From: Natrinema sp. DC36
GTDB lineage: Archaea > Halobacteriota > Halobacteria > Halobacteriales > Natrialbaceae
Length of the DNA: 64,000 nucleotides
Assembly: GCF_020405225.1 (NCBI RefSeq)
Contig: NZ_CP084472.1
Coordinates: 62,001 to 126,000, forward strand
Direction of reading: 5' to 3'
In this document: piece by piece, positions 1 to 7,721 of the stretch
Position numbering within the stretch: the stretch's first letter is position 1
How the letters are laid out: each line of letters begins with the position of its first letter
Position numbers and translations under genes: made by a program
The notes under the pieces: generated by a model
Seen by the model: only the letters and a program-made list of their open reading frames with translations
Database searches by the model: none
What the model was told of the DNA's origin: nothing

Positions 1-131
1 CGCCGATCGCTTCGCGAACCCCCCTGTTGTGGATGTGGCGGACAGGCGACGACGATCGCCCGCGGGTCGTCGGCCGGCTCCTCGAGCGTCCCGCGAACGT
101 CGCGACCGCCGGGGATCAGGACGTCGGTCAT
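1..131 (-). CDS. alpha/beta hydrolase, N-terminal part (runs off window)
   Basis: Only the first 43 codons are inside the window; the gene continues beyond base 1. It begins MTDVLIPGGRDVRGTLEE and reaches CPPHPQQGGSRSDRR, a stretch typical of the early beta-strand and turn in dienelactone-hydrolase-like alpha/beta hydrolases of haloarchaea (a CPPHP motif after a hydrophobic VVA strand). The catalytic triad lies outside the window, so activity cannot be judged. The start is the only ATG in a good frame. It is divergent from the small gene downstream. The family assignment is a recognition from the N-terminus only. Confidence 0.6.
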   Translation of the reverse strand, partial: MTDVLIPGGRDVRGTLEEPADDPRAIVVACPPHPQQGGSRSDR

Positions 132-218
132 GGACGGTCGTTGTGAGCGACCGATAATCAAGCCTTCTCCGGGATACTCACTCCAGGGGGTACTCGAGGT
201 GGCCGGAACGCGCTCCGC

Positions 219-446
219 TCAGGAGAGATGCGTGCCGATGCGGTCGCGGAACGTTCGGCGCATGCGAACTCCGTCGTACTCGCCGAGCCCAACGTAGCTC
301 ACGAGCCCGGCCAGGACGGCCGATGTGTCGAGAGCCAGCAGTCCGGTCCAGTGACCGATACCGTCCACCTCGAGCGCGACGTGAGCCGCCAGCGCCTCGA
401 GGTCCCTCGGAGACGTGACTGGACCGGGACGGCGTCGGTCTCTCAC
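219..446 (-). CDS. small haloarchaeal hypothetical protein (75 aa)
   Basis: A 75-residue reading frame with a GTG start. The N-terminal ten residues are arginine-rich. The rest (LEALAAHVALEVDGIGHWTG, then LVSYVGLGEYDGVRMR) has the balanced acidic and hydrophobic composition of a real haloarchaeal protein rather than an antisense shadow. No cysteine or catalytic motif is visible and I do not recognise the family. It faces away from pspA, and the 76 bases up to the pspA ATG are shared upstream DNA. The true start could be slightly downstream of the arginine-rich segment. Confidence 0.45.
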   Translation of the reverse strand: MRDRRRPGPVTSPRDLEALAAHVALEVDGIGHWTGLLALDTSAVLAGLVSYVGLGEYDGVRMRRTFRDRIGTHLS

Positions 447-489
447 TGCAGGGTTCGTTCCGTTCGTCGCGGACTGTTACCGAAGTGAT

Positions 490-498
490 GTTTTTAAG
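490..498 (+). promoter_or_regulatory. TATA box of pspA
   Basis: The sequence GTTTTTAAG is centred about 29 nt before the pspA ATG, the spacing expected for a haloarchaeal TATA box on a leaderless or nearly leaderless transcript. Confidence 0.6.
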
Positions 499-522
499 GC
501 CGGGGAACGATACGTTGCGAGT

Positions 523-1401
523 ATGGGCATCCTCTCTCGGACTTCCTACGTCATCCGGTCGAAGCTCAACTCGGTGCTCAACCGGGCGGAGGATCCGACC
601 GAAACGCTCGACTACTCCTACGAGCAGATGCGCGACCAGCTCCAGCAGGTCAAACGGGGCATCGCCGATCTGACCACGCAGAAAAAGCGCCTCGAGATGC
701 AGAAACGCCGCCTCGAGGAAAACGTCGAGAAACACAACGGGCAGGCCCGAACGGCGGTCCAGCAGGACCGGGAAGATCTGGCGCGAAAGGCCCTCGAGAA
801 GAAGAAGACGAAGATGAACCAGATCGAGGACCTGGAGCGGCAGATCTCGGACCTGCAGAACCAGCAAGACCGGTTGATCGAACAGAAAGACGAACTCCAG
901 AGCCGCATCGAGGAGTTCCGGACCAAGAAAGAGACCATGAAGGCCCGTCACGAGGCCGCGAAGGCCAGTTCAACGGTTTCGGAGGCGATGACGGCCACCG
1001 GCGAGGAGTTCGAGGACGTCGGCCGCGCCATCGAGCGCGCCGAGGAGCAGACCGAGGACATGGAGGCCCGCGCTGCCGCGATGGACGAACTCCACGAGTC
1101 CGGCGCGTTCGAGGACGTCCTCTCCGACAAGGACAACATCGACCGCGAACTCGAGCAGCTCTCGACCGACAGCGGCGTCGAAGCCGAACTCGAGACGCTC
1201 AAATCCGAGGTCGGAGCGGGCGAATCCGAAGCCGCCGGCGAGACCGACGCGGCGGTCGACTCCGAGACCGAGTCCGACGCCGCTGCCGACTCCGATGCCG
1301 ACGGCGAGGTCGACGAGGAGGAACTCACGGAGCTCGAGGGCGAGGATCAGGAAGAGGTCGAGGCCGAACTCGCGGAGTTACAGGACGAAGAGAACGCTTA
1401 A
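523..1401 (+). CDS. pspA: PspA/IM30 family membrane-stress protein
   Basis: 292-residue PspA/Vipp1 (ESCRT-III-like) homologue. It opens with MGILSRTSYVIRSKLNSVLN, the amphipathic membrane-binding helix typical of the family, followed by NRAEDPTETLDYSYEQM. A long, nearly continuous coiled coil follows (about residues 45-215, rich in E, K, R and Q heptads). The tail (about 225-292) is very acidic with E/D/A repeats, a haloarchaeal extension beyond the usual length of about 225. The family protects and remodels membranes under stress; in archaea its role is inferred. The ATG was chosen because the TATA box lies 29 nt upstream and the family N-terminus begins there. No pspF or pspBC neighbour is present. 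Confidence 0.9.
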   Translation: MGILSRTSYVIRSKLNSVLNRAEDPTETLDYSYEQMRDQLQQVKRGIADLTTQKKRLEMQKRRLEENVEKHNGQARTAVQQDREDLARKALEKKKTKMNQIEDLERQISDLQNQQDRLIEQKDELQSRIEEFRTKKETMKARHEAAKASSTVSEAMTATGEEFEDVGRAIERAEEQTEDMEARAAAMDELHESGAFEDVLSDKDNIDRELEQLSTDSGVEAELETLKSEVGAGESEAAGETDAAVDSETESDAAADSDADGEVDEEELTELEGEDQEEVEAELAELQDEENA

Positions 1402-1553
1402 CCGGGACCGGTTGACGATGTCGGGCCGTAGAAGGGGCGAGGCGTCGATACGCCGGTGAGCGGGGCGTCTATGCGTTCCTGGCGAGGAACTGCGATTCTG
1501 TCTCTCTGGGAGGGAGAGAAACGGTTACCATCGTTCATGATCAAGTGTGTCCT

Positions 1554-1901
1554 ATGAGCAACGAGTCGCCGTTCGAATCCATCTCGCTGACCAATCAGGT
1601 GATCCTGCTCGCGGTCACCGAACTCGCCAGCGAGGACGAGACGCCGGTCCAGACGCACGAACTGCGACGGCACTGCCAGCGACACCTCCCCGAGGTCGAC
1701 ACGGAGGTCGTCGGGACGATCACCGAGGCAGACGTGATCCGATCGCTGTACCGACTCGAGGACGAGGGTCTCGTCGACGAAGTCAGCCCGGCGGAAACGT
1801 CGCCGACGGGGAAGGGGCGACCGGCGTACACGCTCGCCGTCAGCGCCGAGACGGTCTACGAGGAAGTCGCCGACGAACTACTGAACGGATCGCCCGACTG
1901 A
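1554..1901 (+). CDS. small winged-helix DNA-binding protein
   Basis: 115 residues starting MSNESPFESISLTNQVILLA. The middle (VQTHELRRHCQ, then ITEADVIRSLYRLEDEGLVD) fits the H2-H3 helices and the beta-wing approach of a winged helix, and the segment ETSPTGKGRPAYTL resembles the wing (GRPAY is common in PadR/ArsR-like wHTH proteins). It is therefore probably a transcriptional regulator of unknown target. An ATG nine bases upstream is possible, but MSNE is the more typical haloarchaeal start. It stands alone between pspA and a convergent lipoprotein gene. Confidence 0.7.
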   Translation: MSNESPFESISLTNQVILLAVTELASEDETPVQTHELRRHCQRHLPEVDTEVVGTITEADVIRSLYRLEDEGLVDEVSPAETSPTGKGRPAYTLAVSAETVYEEVADELLNGSPD

Positions 1902-1955
1902 TCGCAGGTTGATACCGTCTCGCTGGGGCAGCCTGAACGCCCAGAATCAGGACGT

Positions 1956-2468
1956 TCAGGAGGGCGTACCCAGAACGGTGATATCGTAGCTTGCGACGTC
2001 CGACGGCGCCTCGAGGACGATCACCTGAAACTCCCAGGTCGAGCCGCCGTTGAGGTCGCCGGTGCTGGCGAGATAGCGGCCGAGCATGTTTCCGCCGTCG
2101 TCGTAGACGCGCGTTCGTACTTCGACGGTCTGGATCCGATCGGTTCCCGTGTTTTCGACGGTTCCCTGAATCGTCGAGCCGAGATAGCCGCTCTCGACGA
2201 CGAACTCGTGGCTACGCAGCGAGATCGGGTTGAGCGGCGTCACCGCGTTGCTGGGCTGCTGTTGGGCGAGCGACGCTGCCGTGGACATCTCGCTCGTCGA
2301 CCGATCGGAGACGTTGCTTTCGTTGATCCCGCTAACGGTGCCGTCCTCGTAGGTCGGTTGGCCGCCGAGACCGCCGTTACCGCCGAGACAGCCCGCGGCT
2401 GCGGCCGCGATACCCGACCCCAGTGTCGCGAGTACTCGCCGCCTGCTCGTCGGTTCTGCCCCGGTCAT
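1956..2468 (-). CDS. Tat-exported lipoprotein with FxLYD-like domain
   Basis: 170 residues. The N-terminus holds a twin-arginine signal (SRRRVLATLGSG) followed by a lipobox ending AAAGC at about residue 27, so the mature protein is probably lipid-anchored on the outer face of the membrane. A Gly/Ser/Thr-rich linker follows. The C-terminal ~75 residues (FVVESGYLGSTIQGTVENTG, then VEVRTRVYDDGGNMLG) match the beta-sandwich pattern of FxLYD domains: repeat of VxGxVxNTG, then a VYDxxGxxL turn. Function is unknown; such domains are found in surface proteins. It is convergent with the wHTH gene. Confidence 0.75.
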   Translation of the reverse strand: MTGAEPTSRRRVLATLGSGIAAAAAGCLGGNGGLGGQPTYEDGTVSGINESNVSDRSTSEMSTAASLAQQQPSNAVTPLNPISLRSHEFVVESGYLGSTIQGTVENTGTDRIQTVEVRTRVYDDGGNMLGRYLASTGDLNGGSTWEFQVIVLEAPSDVASYDITVLGTPS

Positions 2469-2702
2469 CGCCGCCGAGCGCTCGTCCGCGAGTTCGTTCC
2501 GTCACCGTGCATGTATCGGTTCGACACCGCGGACGCATTTCAGTGTAGGCCTTGAAGCGCTCGTTCTCGAGTCACCACGTCGACAGCGAGCCGGTCGGTC
2601 CCGCGGATGCCGCTCTCCGCCGCGTCGGGCCGACGGCGGCAGGTGTCCTGACCGTTGTCTGCAACGACGGCTCTTATTGTCGGGTCGGTGGAACGTATCG
2701 CT

Positions 2703-3755
2703 ATGGGGTCCTCCGAGACCGACGAGGCGCTCGAGTCCTACGGGGCCGATATTGGGACGGAATCGGGGTCCGTGACGCGGTTCCGCGAGTGGTTTCTGGT
2801 CGAGGGCAATCGGTTGACCGTCGCGGCGACGGTTTTGATCGCCATCTTCGTTCTCCTCGTCGGGCTGTACGAACTCGGCGTCATCACCTTCGTCAACCCG
2901 AACTCCGTGACGCGCGTCGCCAGCGGGATGATCGCGGGCACGTTCTCGCTCGTGACGCTGGTCGTCTCGGTCAACCAGCTCATCCTCTCTCAGGAGTTCA
3001 GCGCGGCGGGCAAGGCCCGCAAGCGACTCGACGGGGTCATCGAGTTCCGGCAGGCCGTTGCGGACGACGCGGCCGTTCCCGCGACCCCGGCGTCGCCCAC
3101 GCGGGTGCTCGAGTTGATCGTCGAATCGATCCACCACGACGCTGTCGGGCTCGCCGACGCCGTCGCGACGCACGACGACGAGGAGCTGCGCGAAACGGTC
3201 GTTCGGTACACGAACAGCGTTCAGGAACGGACGGATCGGATCGAGGACCGAATAGGGGACTCCAAATTCGACACGTTCTCGGCCGTTTCGGCGGCGATCA
3301 CGTACGACGAATCCTGGCATCTGTACGTCGGAACGCACCTGCGCGGCGAGTACACGGACTCGCTGTCGCCGGCCGCGATGGAGCAACTCGACGATCTGAT
3401 CGAGTCCCTGGAGCTGTTCCACGTGGCTCGAGAGCAGTTCAAAACGACCTACCTGCAACAGGAGCTCACCCGGTTCTCGCAGCTCACGGTGTACTGTGGC
3501 GTGCCGTCGATCCTGTCGGCGATCCTGATCGGCTTCCTCTACGCCGACGTGACCGGACCGAGCGTCAGCGCCGTCGTGCTCCCCTACGTCGTGAGCGCGT
3601 TGATTCTCATCACGCTCTCGCCGCTCGCCCTGCTCGTCTCCTACATCCTCCGGACGGCGACCATCACGCGCCGGACCGCGTCGGTCGGCCCGATGGTCCC
3701 CCAGAAGGATCCCGATGAGGGGCCGTTCAACGTGAGTCACGGTGACCAGCGATAG
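2703..3755 (+). CDS. multi-pass membrane protein, first of a tandem paralogous pair
   Basis: 350 residues. Two hydrophobic segments near the N-terminus (about 38-62 and 80-100) are followed by a soluble helical region of about 160 residues, then two further segments near the C-terminus (about 262-285 and 295-325). The motif VNQLILSQEF follows the second segment, and the C-terminal segment ends SYILRTATITRRT. The next gene has the same layout and motifs, so the two arose by duplication. The ATG chosen gives MGSSETDEALES. I do not recognise a characterised family. The last bases run into the upstream region of the paralogue. Confidence 0.75.
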   Translation: MGSSETDEALESYGADIGTESGSVTRFREWFLVEGNRLTVAATVLIAIFVLLVGLYELGVITFVNPNSVTRVASGMIAGTFSLVTLVVSVNQLILSQEFSAAGKARKRLDGVIEFRQAVADDAAVPATPASPTRVLELIVESIHHDAVGLADAVATHDDEELRETVVRYTNSVQERTDRIEDRIGDSKFDTFSAVSAAITYDESWHLYVGTHLRGEYTDSLSPAAMEQLDDLIESLELFHVAREQFKTTYLQQELTRFSQLTVYCGVPSILSAILIGFLYADVTGPSVSAVVLPYVVSALILITLSPLALLVSYILRTATITRRTASVGPMVPQKDPDEGPFNVSHGDQR

Positions 3756-3825
3756 CCGCTTTTCGGCCCGTCGCCGCTCGTGCGACACGCTTTTGTCCAC
3801 CGTTGTGGTCGATTCCGATCGCCGG

Positions 3826-4869
3826 ATGGATACTTCGGATTCGAACGTCGACGAGGGCGGCGGATCGAGCGAACACGATCAGTTGAACGGTCCGCGCCTC
3901 TATCTTCTATTGCGTCTGAACCGCTGGCTGTTCACGGGGATCGTGCTCGCGATCGTCTACGGCGTCCTCGTCGGACTCAGCCAGATCGGTCTCACACCGC
4001 TGCGCGTGATCGTCGCGTCCAGCAACGGCACCTTCTGGATCTTCTCGGCGTTCATCGGCGCGATCATCACCGGCACGTCGATCGTCGTCACGATCAATCA
4101 GCTGGTGCTCTCCCAGGAACTCGGCGCGGTCGGCGACCAGCGCGAGCGCATGGAGGAGGCGATGAACTTCCGCCGAGATACCGAGGACAAGCTCAAGGGT
4201 GACGTGACGCCACCGGAGCCCGCGGGGTTCCTCTACGAACTCGTCGACGGAATCGAGGACGAGGCGGCCGACTTCGAGTCGGCGGTGGCAGGAGACACTG
4301 ACCTCAGCGACGATCTTCAGGAACGGATCCGCGACTACGCCGACGACGTAATCGGCAACGCCCGGACGGTCAAGGGCAACCTCGAGGACGCCCAGTTCGG
4401 CACCTTCGAGGTGATCTGGAACGCGCTCGCGTTCAACTACTCCCGGAAGATCTACGATGCCCGCCGGATCCGTGCCGATCACGGCGAGGAGCTTTCGGAC
4501 GAAGCCGACGAGGAGATCGACGAGATGATCACCGTGCTCAAGCTCTTCGGCCCGGCCCGCGAGCACTTCAAGACGCTGTACTTCCAGTGGGAGCTGATCA
4601 ACCTCTCGCGAGCGCTGCTGTACGTGGCGGTGCCGGCGCTGACGGTGATGGGACTCATGTTGATGTACGTCGACGCCAACGCGCTCCCGGGGACGACGCT
4701 GGGGGTCGACAACCTCGTCTGGCTGACCAGCGCGGGCTTCGTCGTCGGTATCGCTCCCTTCGTGATCTTCATCGTCTACATCCTCCGGATCGCGACCGTC
4801 GCCAAGCGGACGCTCGCGATGGGGCCGTTCATCCTCCGGGAGTCCGCGCGCGACGATGATCTCGGGTGA
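3826..4869 (+). CDS. multi-pass membrane protein, second of a tandem paralogous pair
   Basis: 347 residues, starting MDTSDSNVDEGGGSS with a short acidic head. Topology mirrors the gene before it: hydrophobic segments at about 33-55 and 72-92, a helical soluble domain, then segments at about 255-277 and 288-315. Shared landmarks are INQLVLSQEL after segment two, AREHFKTLYFQWELINLS (compare AREQFKTTYLQQELTRFS in the first copy) and VYILRIATVAKRTLAMGP at the end. The copies are clearly diverged, so the duplication is old. The gap to the first copy is 70 bases. Function unknown; a membrane sensor or channel-like role would be speculation. Confidence 0.75.
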   Translation: MDTSDSNVDEGGGSSEHDQLNGPRLYLLLRLNRWLFTGIVLAIVYGVLVGLSQIGLTPLRVIVASSNGTFWIFSAFIGAIITGTSIVVTINQLVLSQELGAVGDQRERMEEAMNFRRDTEDKLKGDVTPPEPAGFLYELVDGIEDEAADFESAVAGDTDLSDDLQERIRDYADDVIGNARTVKGNLEDAQFGTFEVIWNALAFNYSRKIYDARRIRADHGEELSDEADEEIDEMITVLKLFGPAREHFKTLYFQWELINLSRALLYVAVPALTVMGLMLMYVDANALPGTTLGVDNLVWLTSAGFVVGIAPFVIFIVYILRIATVAKRTLAMGPFILRESARDDDLG

Positions 4870-4944
4870 GGCCGACGATCCTCGTCGAGCACGCTTGCAC
4901 ACGGTAGCCCAGCGGCTATTCCTCTCCAGCCCCAATCGACGGGT

Positions 4945-5079
4945 ATGTCGACCTCGTCCGAACAGACGGAGCGACAGCGGTGTTCGGTCTGCGGGACCGA
5001 AAACGACCCCTTCTACTCGTACTGTCGGCAGTGTCTCGCGAACCTCGAGGCCAAAACCACGGGTTCGTCGATCGTCTGA
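4945..5079 (+). CDS. 44-aa zinc-ribbon microprotein
   Basis: A 44-codon gene, MSTSSEQTERQRCSVCGTE then NDPFYSYCRQCLANLE, ending with TGA. Two CxxC knuckles (C13-x2-C16 and C27-x2-C30) spaced ten residues apart make a compact treble-clef or zinc-ribbon fold likely. Very small zinc-finger proteins of this kind are abundant in haloarchaea and some regulate metabolism or biofilm formation, but this one has no known role. It sits 75 bases after the membrane protein pair and 67 bases before a P-loop kinase, in the same direction. Confidence 0.7.
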   Translation: MSTSSEQTERQRCSVCGTENDPFYSYCRQCLANLEAKTTGSSIV

Positions 5080-5146
5080 AGGGGCTCCTCGCGATCTCTC
5101 GTCGCGAATTCCACGACCGATATAGCCCCGGCCGCTACCGGCGTGC

Positions 5147-5593
5147 GTGATCGTCGTCATCTGCGGGCCACCGGGTGCCGGAAAGACCACCATCGCGACC
5201 CGCGTTCGCCGCCGACTCGAGGAACGGGACCGCCCGGTTCGGCTGTTCCACTCCGACGACTTTTCGAGTCGCACCTACGAGCAACTGGCCGAGCGAGTCG
5301 CCGAGACTCCCGCGGACGGGATTACGATCGTCGACGGCACGTTCTACCGCCGGGAGTGGCAGACCGGGTTTCGGACACTCGGTGACGTTCGGTTCGTCCT
5401 CGTAACTGCGAGTCTCGAGACCTGCCTCGAGCGCAATCGGGAGCGAGCGGATGCGATCTCCGAACAGGGCGTTCACGTCGTTTTTCGGGAGTTCGAAGCG
5501 CCGGACGCCGACCTCGAGATAGATACCGACGAGTTTGGTCCGACCGAGGTGGTCGATCGGATCGTTACCGCGCTCGAGGCCTGGCTCGACTGA
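5147..5593 (+). CDS. P-loop kinase (adenylylsulfate-kinase-like / AAA_33)
   Basis: 148 residues from a GTG start. Walker A GPPGAGKTT lies at residues 7-15, followed by a DD pair in HSDDFSSRTYEQ that would be the phosphate-acceptor or Mg site, then IVDGTFYRREWQ, and a lid-like segment ETCLERNRERADAISEQGV with several basic residues. This is the layout of small nucleotide- or sugar-kinase-like proteins (APS kinase, chloramphenicol phosphotransferase, tRNA-Sec kinase relatives). The archaeal tRNA-Sec kinase PSTK shares the general pattern, but the length and motifs here do not prove it. The substrate is unknown. Confidence 0.7.
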   Translation: MIVVICGPPGAGKTTIATRVRRRLEERDRPVRLFHSDDFSSRTYEQLAERVAETPADGITIVDGTFYRREWQTGFRTLGDVRFVLVTASLETCLERNRERADAISEQGVHVVFREFEAPDADLEIDTDEFGPTEVVDRIVTALEAWLD

Positions 5594-5667
5594 CGGCGCA
5601 TCGCGGTCAAGCGCGCTACCGCCTGCGTGAGGGAGTACGACGGCTCGCTACGGTTCTCGACCGCGGA

Positions 5668-6549
5668 TCACAGCCCGAGATCGATGCCGAAGGGATCGGG
5701 CAGGGAGAATTCGTTGGGCGTCCGTTCGGGAACGAGTTCGTTCGGAAGCACGTCCCAGCCGAGTTCGTCCGCCCCGGGGACGGCGTCGGTATCGAACTCG
5801 GGATCGTCGGCGGGCGACAGATCGCGATCTTCCTGCGGGGGCGCGTCGTGTGCGTAGACGCTCTCGGGGTGGTCGACGGTCCAGACGTGGAGCATACAGG
5901 GCGTTCGACAGGGGAACTCGAGGTCGCCGTCCGCGAACTCGCGCTCGTAGGCCTGCCGGTAGTACCACCAACCGAATCGCCCCGGGAGGCCGGTGTGGGC
6001 GTGCCACGGCGAACACCGCTCTGTGGACTCGTCTGCACCGTACACTGCCGGTGGCTCGACCGGTTCCCCGCCGCTCGTCGCGATGAACATGACGCCCATC
6101 GATCGCCATGATTCGTTGTCGACGAGGACCGATTCGGGGCGTTCCGGGTTCAGAATCTCGTCATCACCGATGAAATCCGGACTGAGCCAGTGCGACCAGC
6201 TGTCGTCCCCCGTCTCGAGCGTGTCGAAGTACGGCTTGAACCCCGCGTCGATCAACGCACTGACGTCGGGAAACCGGGTCTCGAGACTCTCCGCGACGCC
6301 CGATCGGAGTTCGGTCGTCGCCGGATGGTCGTCAGCACACCCCTCCATACTCGTCCCCTCGCAGTGTGCCATTCCGGGCTCGAGGGTCGCGTCCGAGCAA
6401 TCCCGATCGAACCGCGGTTCGACCGATGGCTCGCCGCCACCATTTCCACCGGCTCGCGCGCTGCCGACCGCCGAGAGCGCGACCGTCCCGGCCGACGCCC
6501 GTAATAGCGCCCGACGGGACACGAGTCGATCGTCGTCACTGTCGTCCAT
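5668..6549 (-). CDS. Tat-exported hypothetical protein
   Basis: 293 residues, starting MDDSDDDRLVSRRALLRASAG: a twin-arginine signal with a short hydrophobic core ending near ARAGG. There is no lipobox cysteine, so a soluble exported protein is likely. The mature part carries several cysteines (DCSD, HCEGTSMEGC, ERCSPWHAH, CRTPCMLHVW) that could pair after export. The block SPWHAHTGLPGRFGWWYY followed by MLHVWTVDHPESVYAH is His- and Trp-rich and could bind a metal or sugar. I do not recognise a family. The ATG was chosen because the Tat motif follows at once. It is 112 bases downstream of the epimerase gene, same strand. Confidence 0.7.
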   Translation of the reverse strand: MDDSDDDRLVSRRALLRASAGTVALSAVGSARAGGNGGGEPSVEPRFDRDCSDATLEPGMAHCEGTSMEGCADDHPATTELRSGVAESLETRFPDVSALIDAGFKPYFDTLETGDDSWSHWLSPDFIGDDEILNPERPESVLVDNESWRSMGVMFIATSGGEPVEPPAVYGADESTERCSPWHAHTGLPGRFGWWYYRQAYEREFADGDLEFPCRTPCMLHVWTVDHPESVYAHDAPPQEDRDLSPADDPEFDTDAVPGADELGWDVLPNELVPERTPNEFSLPDPFGIDLGL

Positions 6550-6661
6550 ACCAGCACGTCCCACGCCGACGACCGCAATGAAACCCCGTTGGCGCTCGCG
6601 CTGACAGTCGTCGTCGGTGACTCCTCGATCGGTCTCGGACGCGGACGCTCGAACCCCCCAC

Positions 6662-7720
6662 TCAGTCGAATTCGGACTCGAGGACGGCACCCGTCCCCGG
6701 CCGCTCGAGGCCGGCGAGGTCGATCCGGCCGTCGGGCATCGGGACGCCGTCGGCGGGGTCGTCGGCCAGCAACAGCGAGCCGTCGAGGTCGGCGTAGTCC
6801 AGCAGCGGCGCGAGGTGACAGGCCGCCGCGATCGAGGCGTCGGATTCGGTCATACAGCCGCACATGACCTCGAGGCCGTGAGCGCGGGCGGCGTGAATCA
6901 TCCGCTTGGCTTCCCCTAGCCCGCCGCATTTCATCAGTTTCAGGTTCGCGATGTCACAGCGGTCGGCGATCCGCGGAATATCCGCGAGCGTCACGCAGGA
7001 CTCGTCGGCGGCGATCGGCAGCGCCGAGTGCTCGGAGACGAACCGGAGCCCCTCGGGGTCTTCCGCGGGGACCGGCTGTTCGACGAACGCGAGGTCGAAC
7101 TCGGCGAGCCGTTCGATCTTCGCGACCGCCTCGCGGGGCGTCCAGGCCTCGTTCGCGTCGACGAACAACCGAACGTCCGGCGCGACCGACCGAATCGTTC
7201 GGATGATCTCGAGATCGCGCTCGGTGCCGAGTTTGACCTTCAGCGTGCCGTACCCGCGTTCGAGCGCCGTCTCGGTCTTCTCGCGCATCGTCTCGAGGTC
7301 GTCGAGGCCGATGGTGTACGACGTCTCGAGCGTCTCCGCCGGATCGAGTCCCCAGTAGCGATACAGTGGGACCTCGAGTCGTTTCGCAACGAGGTCGTGA
7401 AGCGCGATGCTCACCGCGGTACGGGCCGACGGGTTCCGCCGAACGGTCTCGCGCAGCCGCCGTTCGATTCGCTCGAGTTGGTGAGGATCGCCGATGTCCT
7501 CGACGACCGCCAGCAAGTCGGGCAGGACGGCTTCGACCGTGGCGGCGGTCTCGCCGTAGTGAGCGGACGGTGCGGCAGCGCCGATACCAGTTGGGCCGTC
7601 GTCGGCCGCGTCTCCGATCCGGACGAAAACGACCGGTGTCTCGGTCGTCGTCCCGCGGGCGATTCCGAAGGGGTACTCGAGGGGCAGCGAGCGCCGTTCG
7701 AACGAGGTCTCGAGGGCCAT
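6662..7720 (-). CDS. enolase-superfamily epimerase (dipeptide epimerase / DgcA-like)
   Basis: 352 residues of the muconate-lactonizing/dipeptide-epimerase subgroup. The catalytic KxK is K161-V-K163 (LKVKLG), metal ligands are D188 (VDANEAW), E214 (FVEQPVP) and D239 (AADES), and the opposite acid/base is K264 (LKLMKCGG). The N-terminal capping domain ends near residue 110. The family epimerises L-Ala-D/L-Glu-type dipeptides; the bacterial relative DgcA racemises N-acetyl-D-glutamate. The gene starts one base after the stop of the DUF1611 gene, so the two are surely co-translated. All active-site residues are present. The substrate is inferred from context. Confidence 0.85.
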   Translation of the reverse strand: MALETSFERRSLPLEYPFGIARGTTTETPVVFVRIGDAADDGPTGIGAAAPSAHYGETAATVEAVLPDLLAVVEDIGDPHQLERIERRLRETVRRNPSARTAVSIALHDLVAKRLEVPLYRYWGLDPAETLETSYTIGLDDLETMREKTETALERGYGTLKVKLGTERDLEIIRTIRSVAPDVRLFVDANEAWTPREAVAKIERLAEFDLAFVEQPVPAEDPEGLRFVSEHSALPIAADESCVTLADIPRIADRCDIANLKLMKCGGLGEAKRMIHAARAHGLEVMCGCMTESDASIAAACHLAPLLDYADLDGSLLLADDPADGVPMPDGRIDLAGLERPGTGAVLESEFD

Positions 7721-7721
7721 C

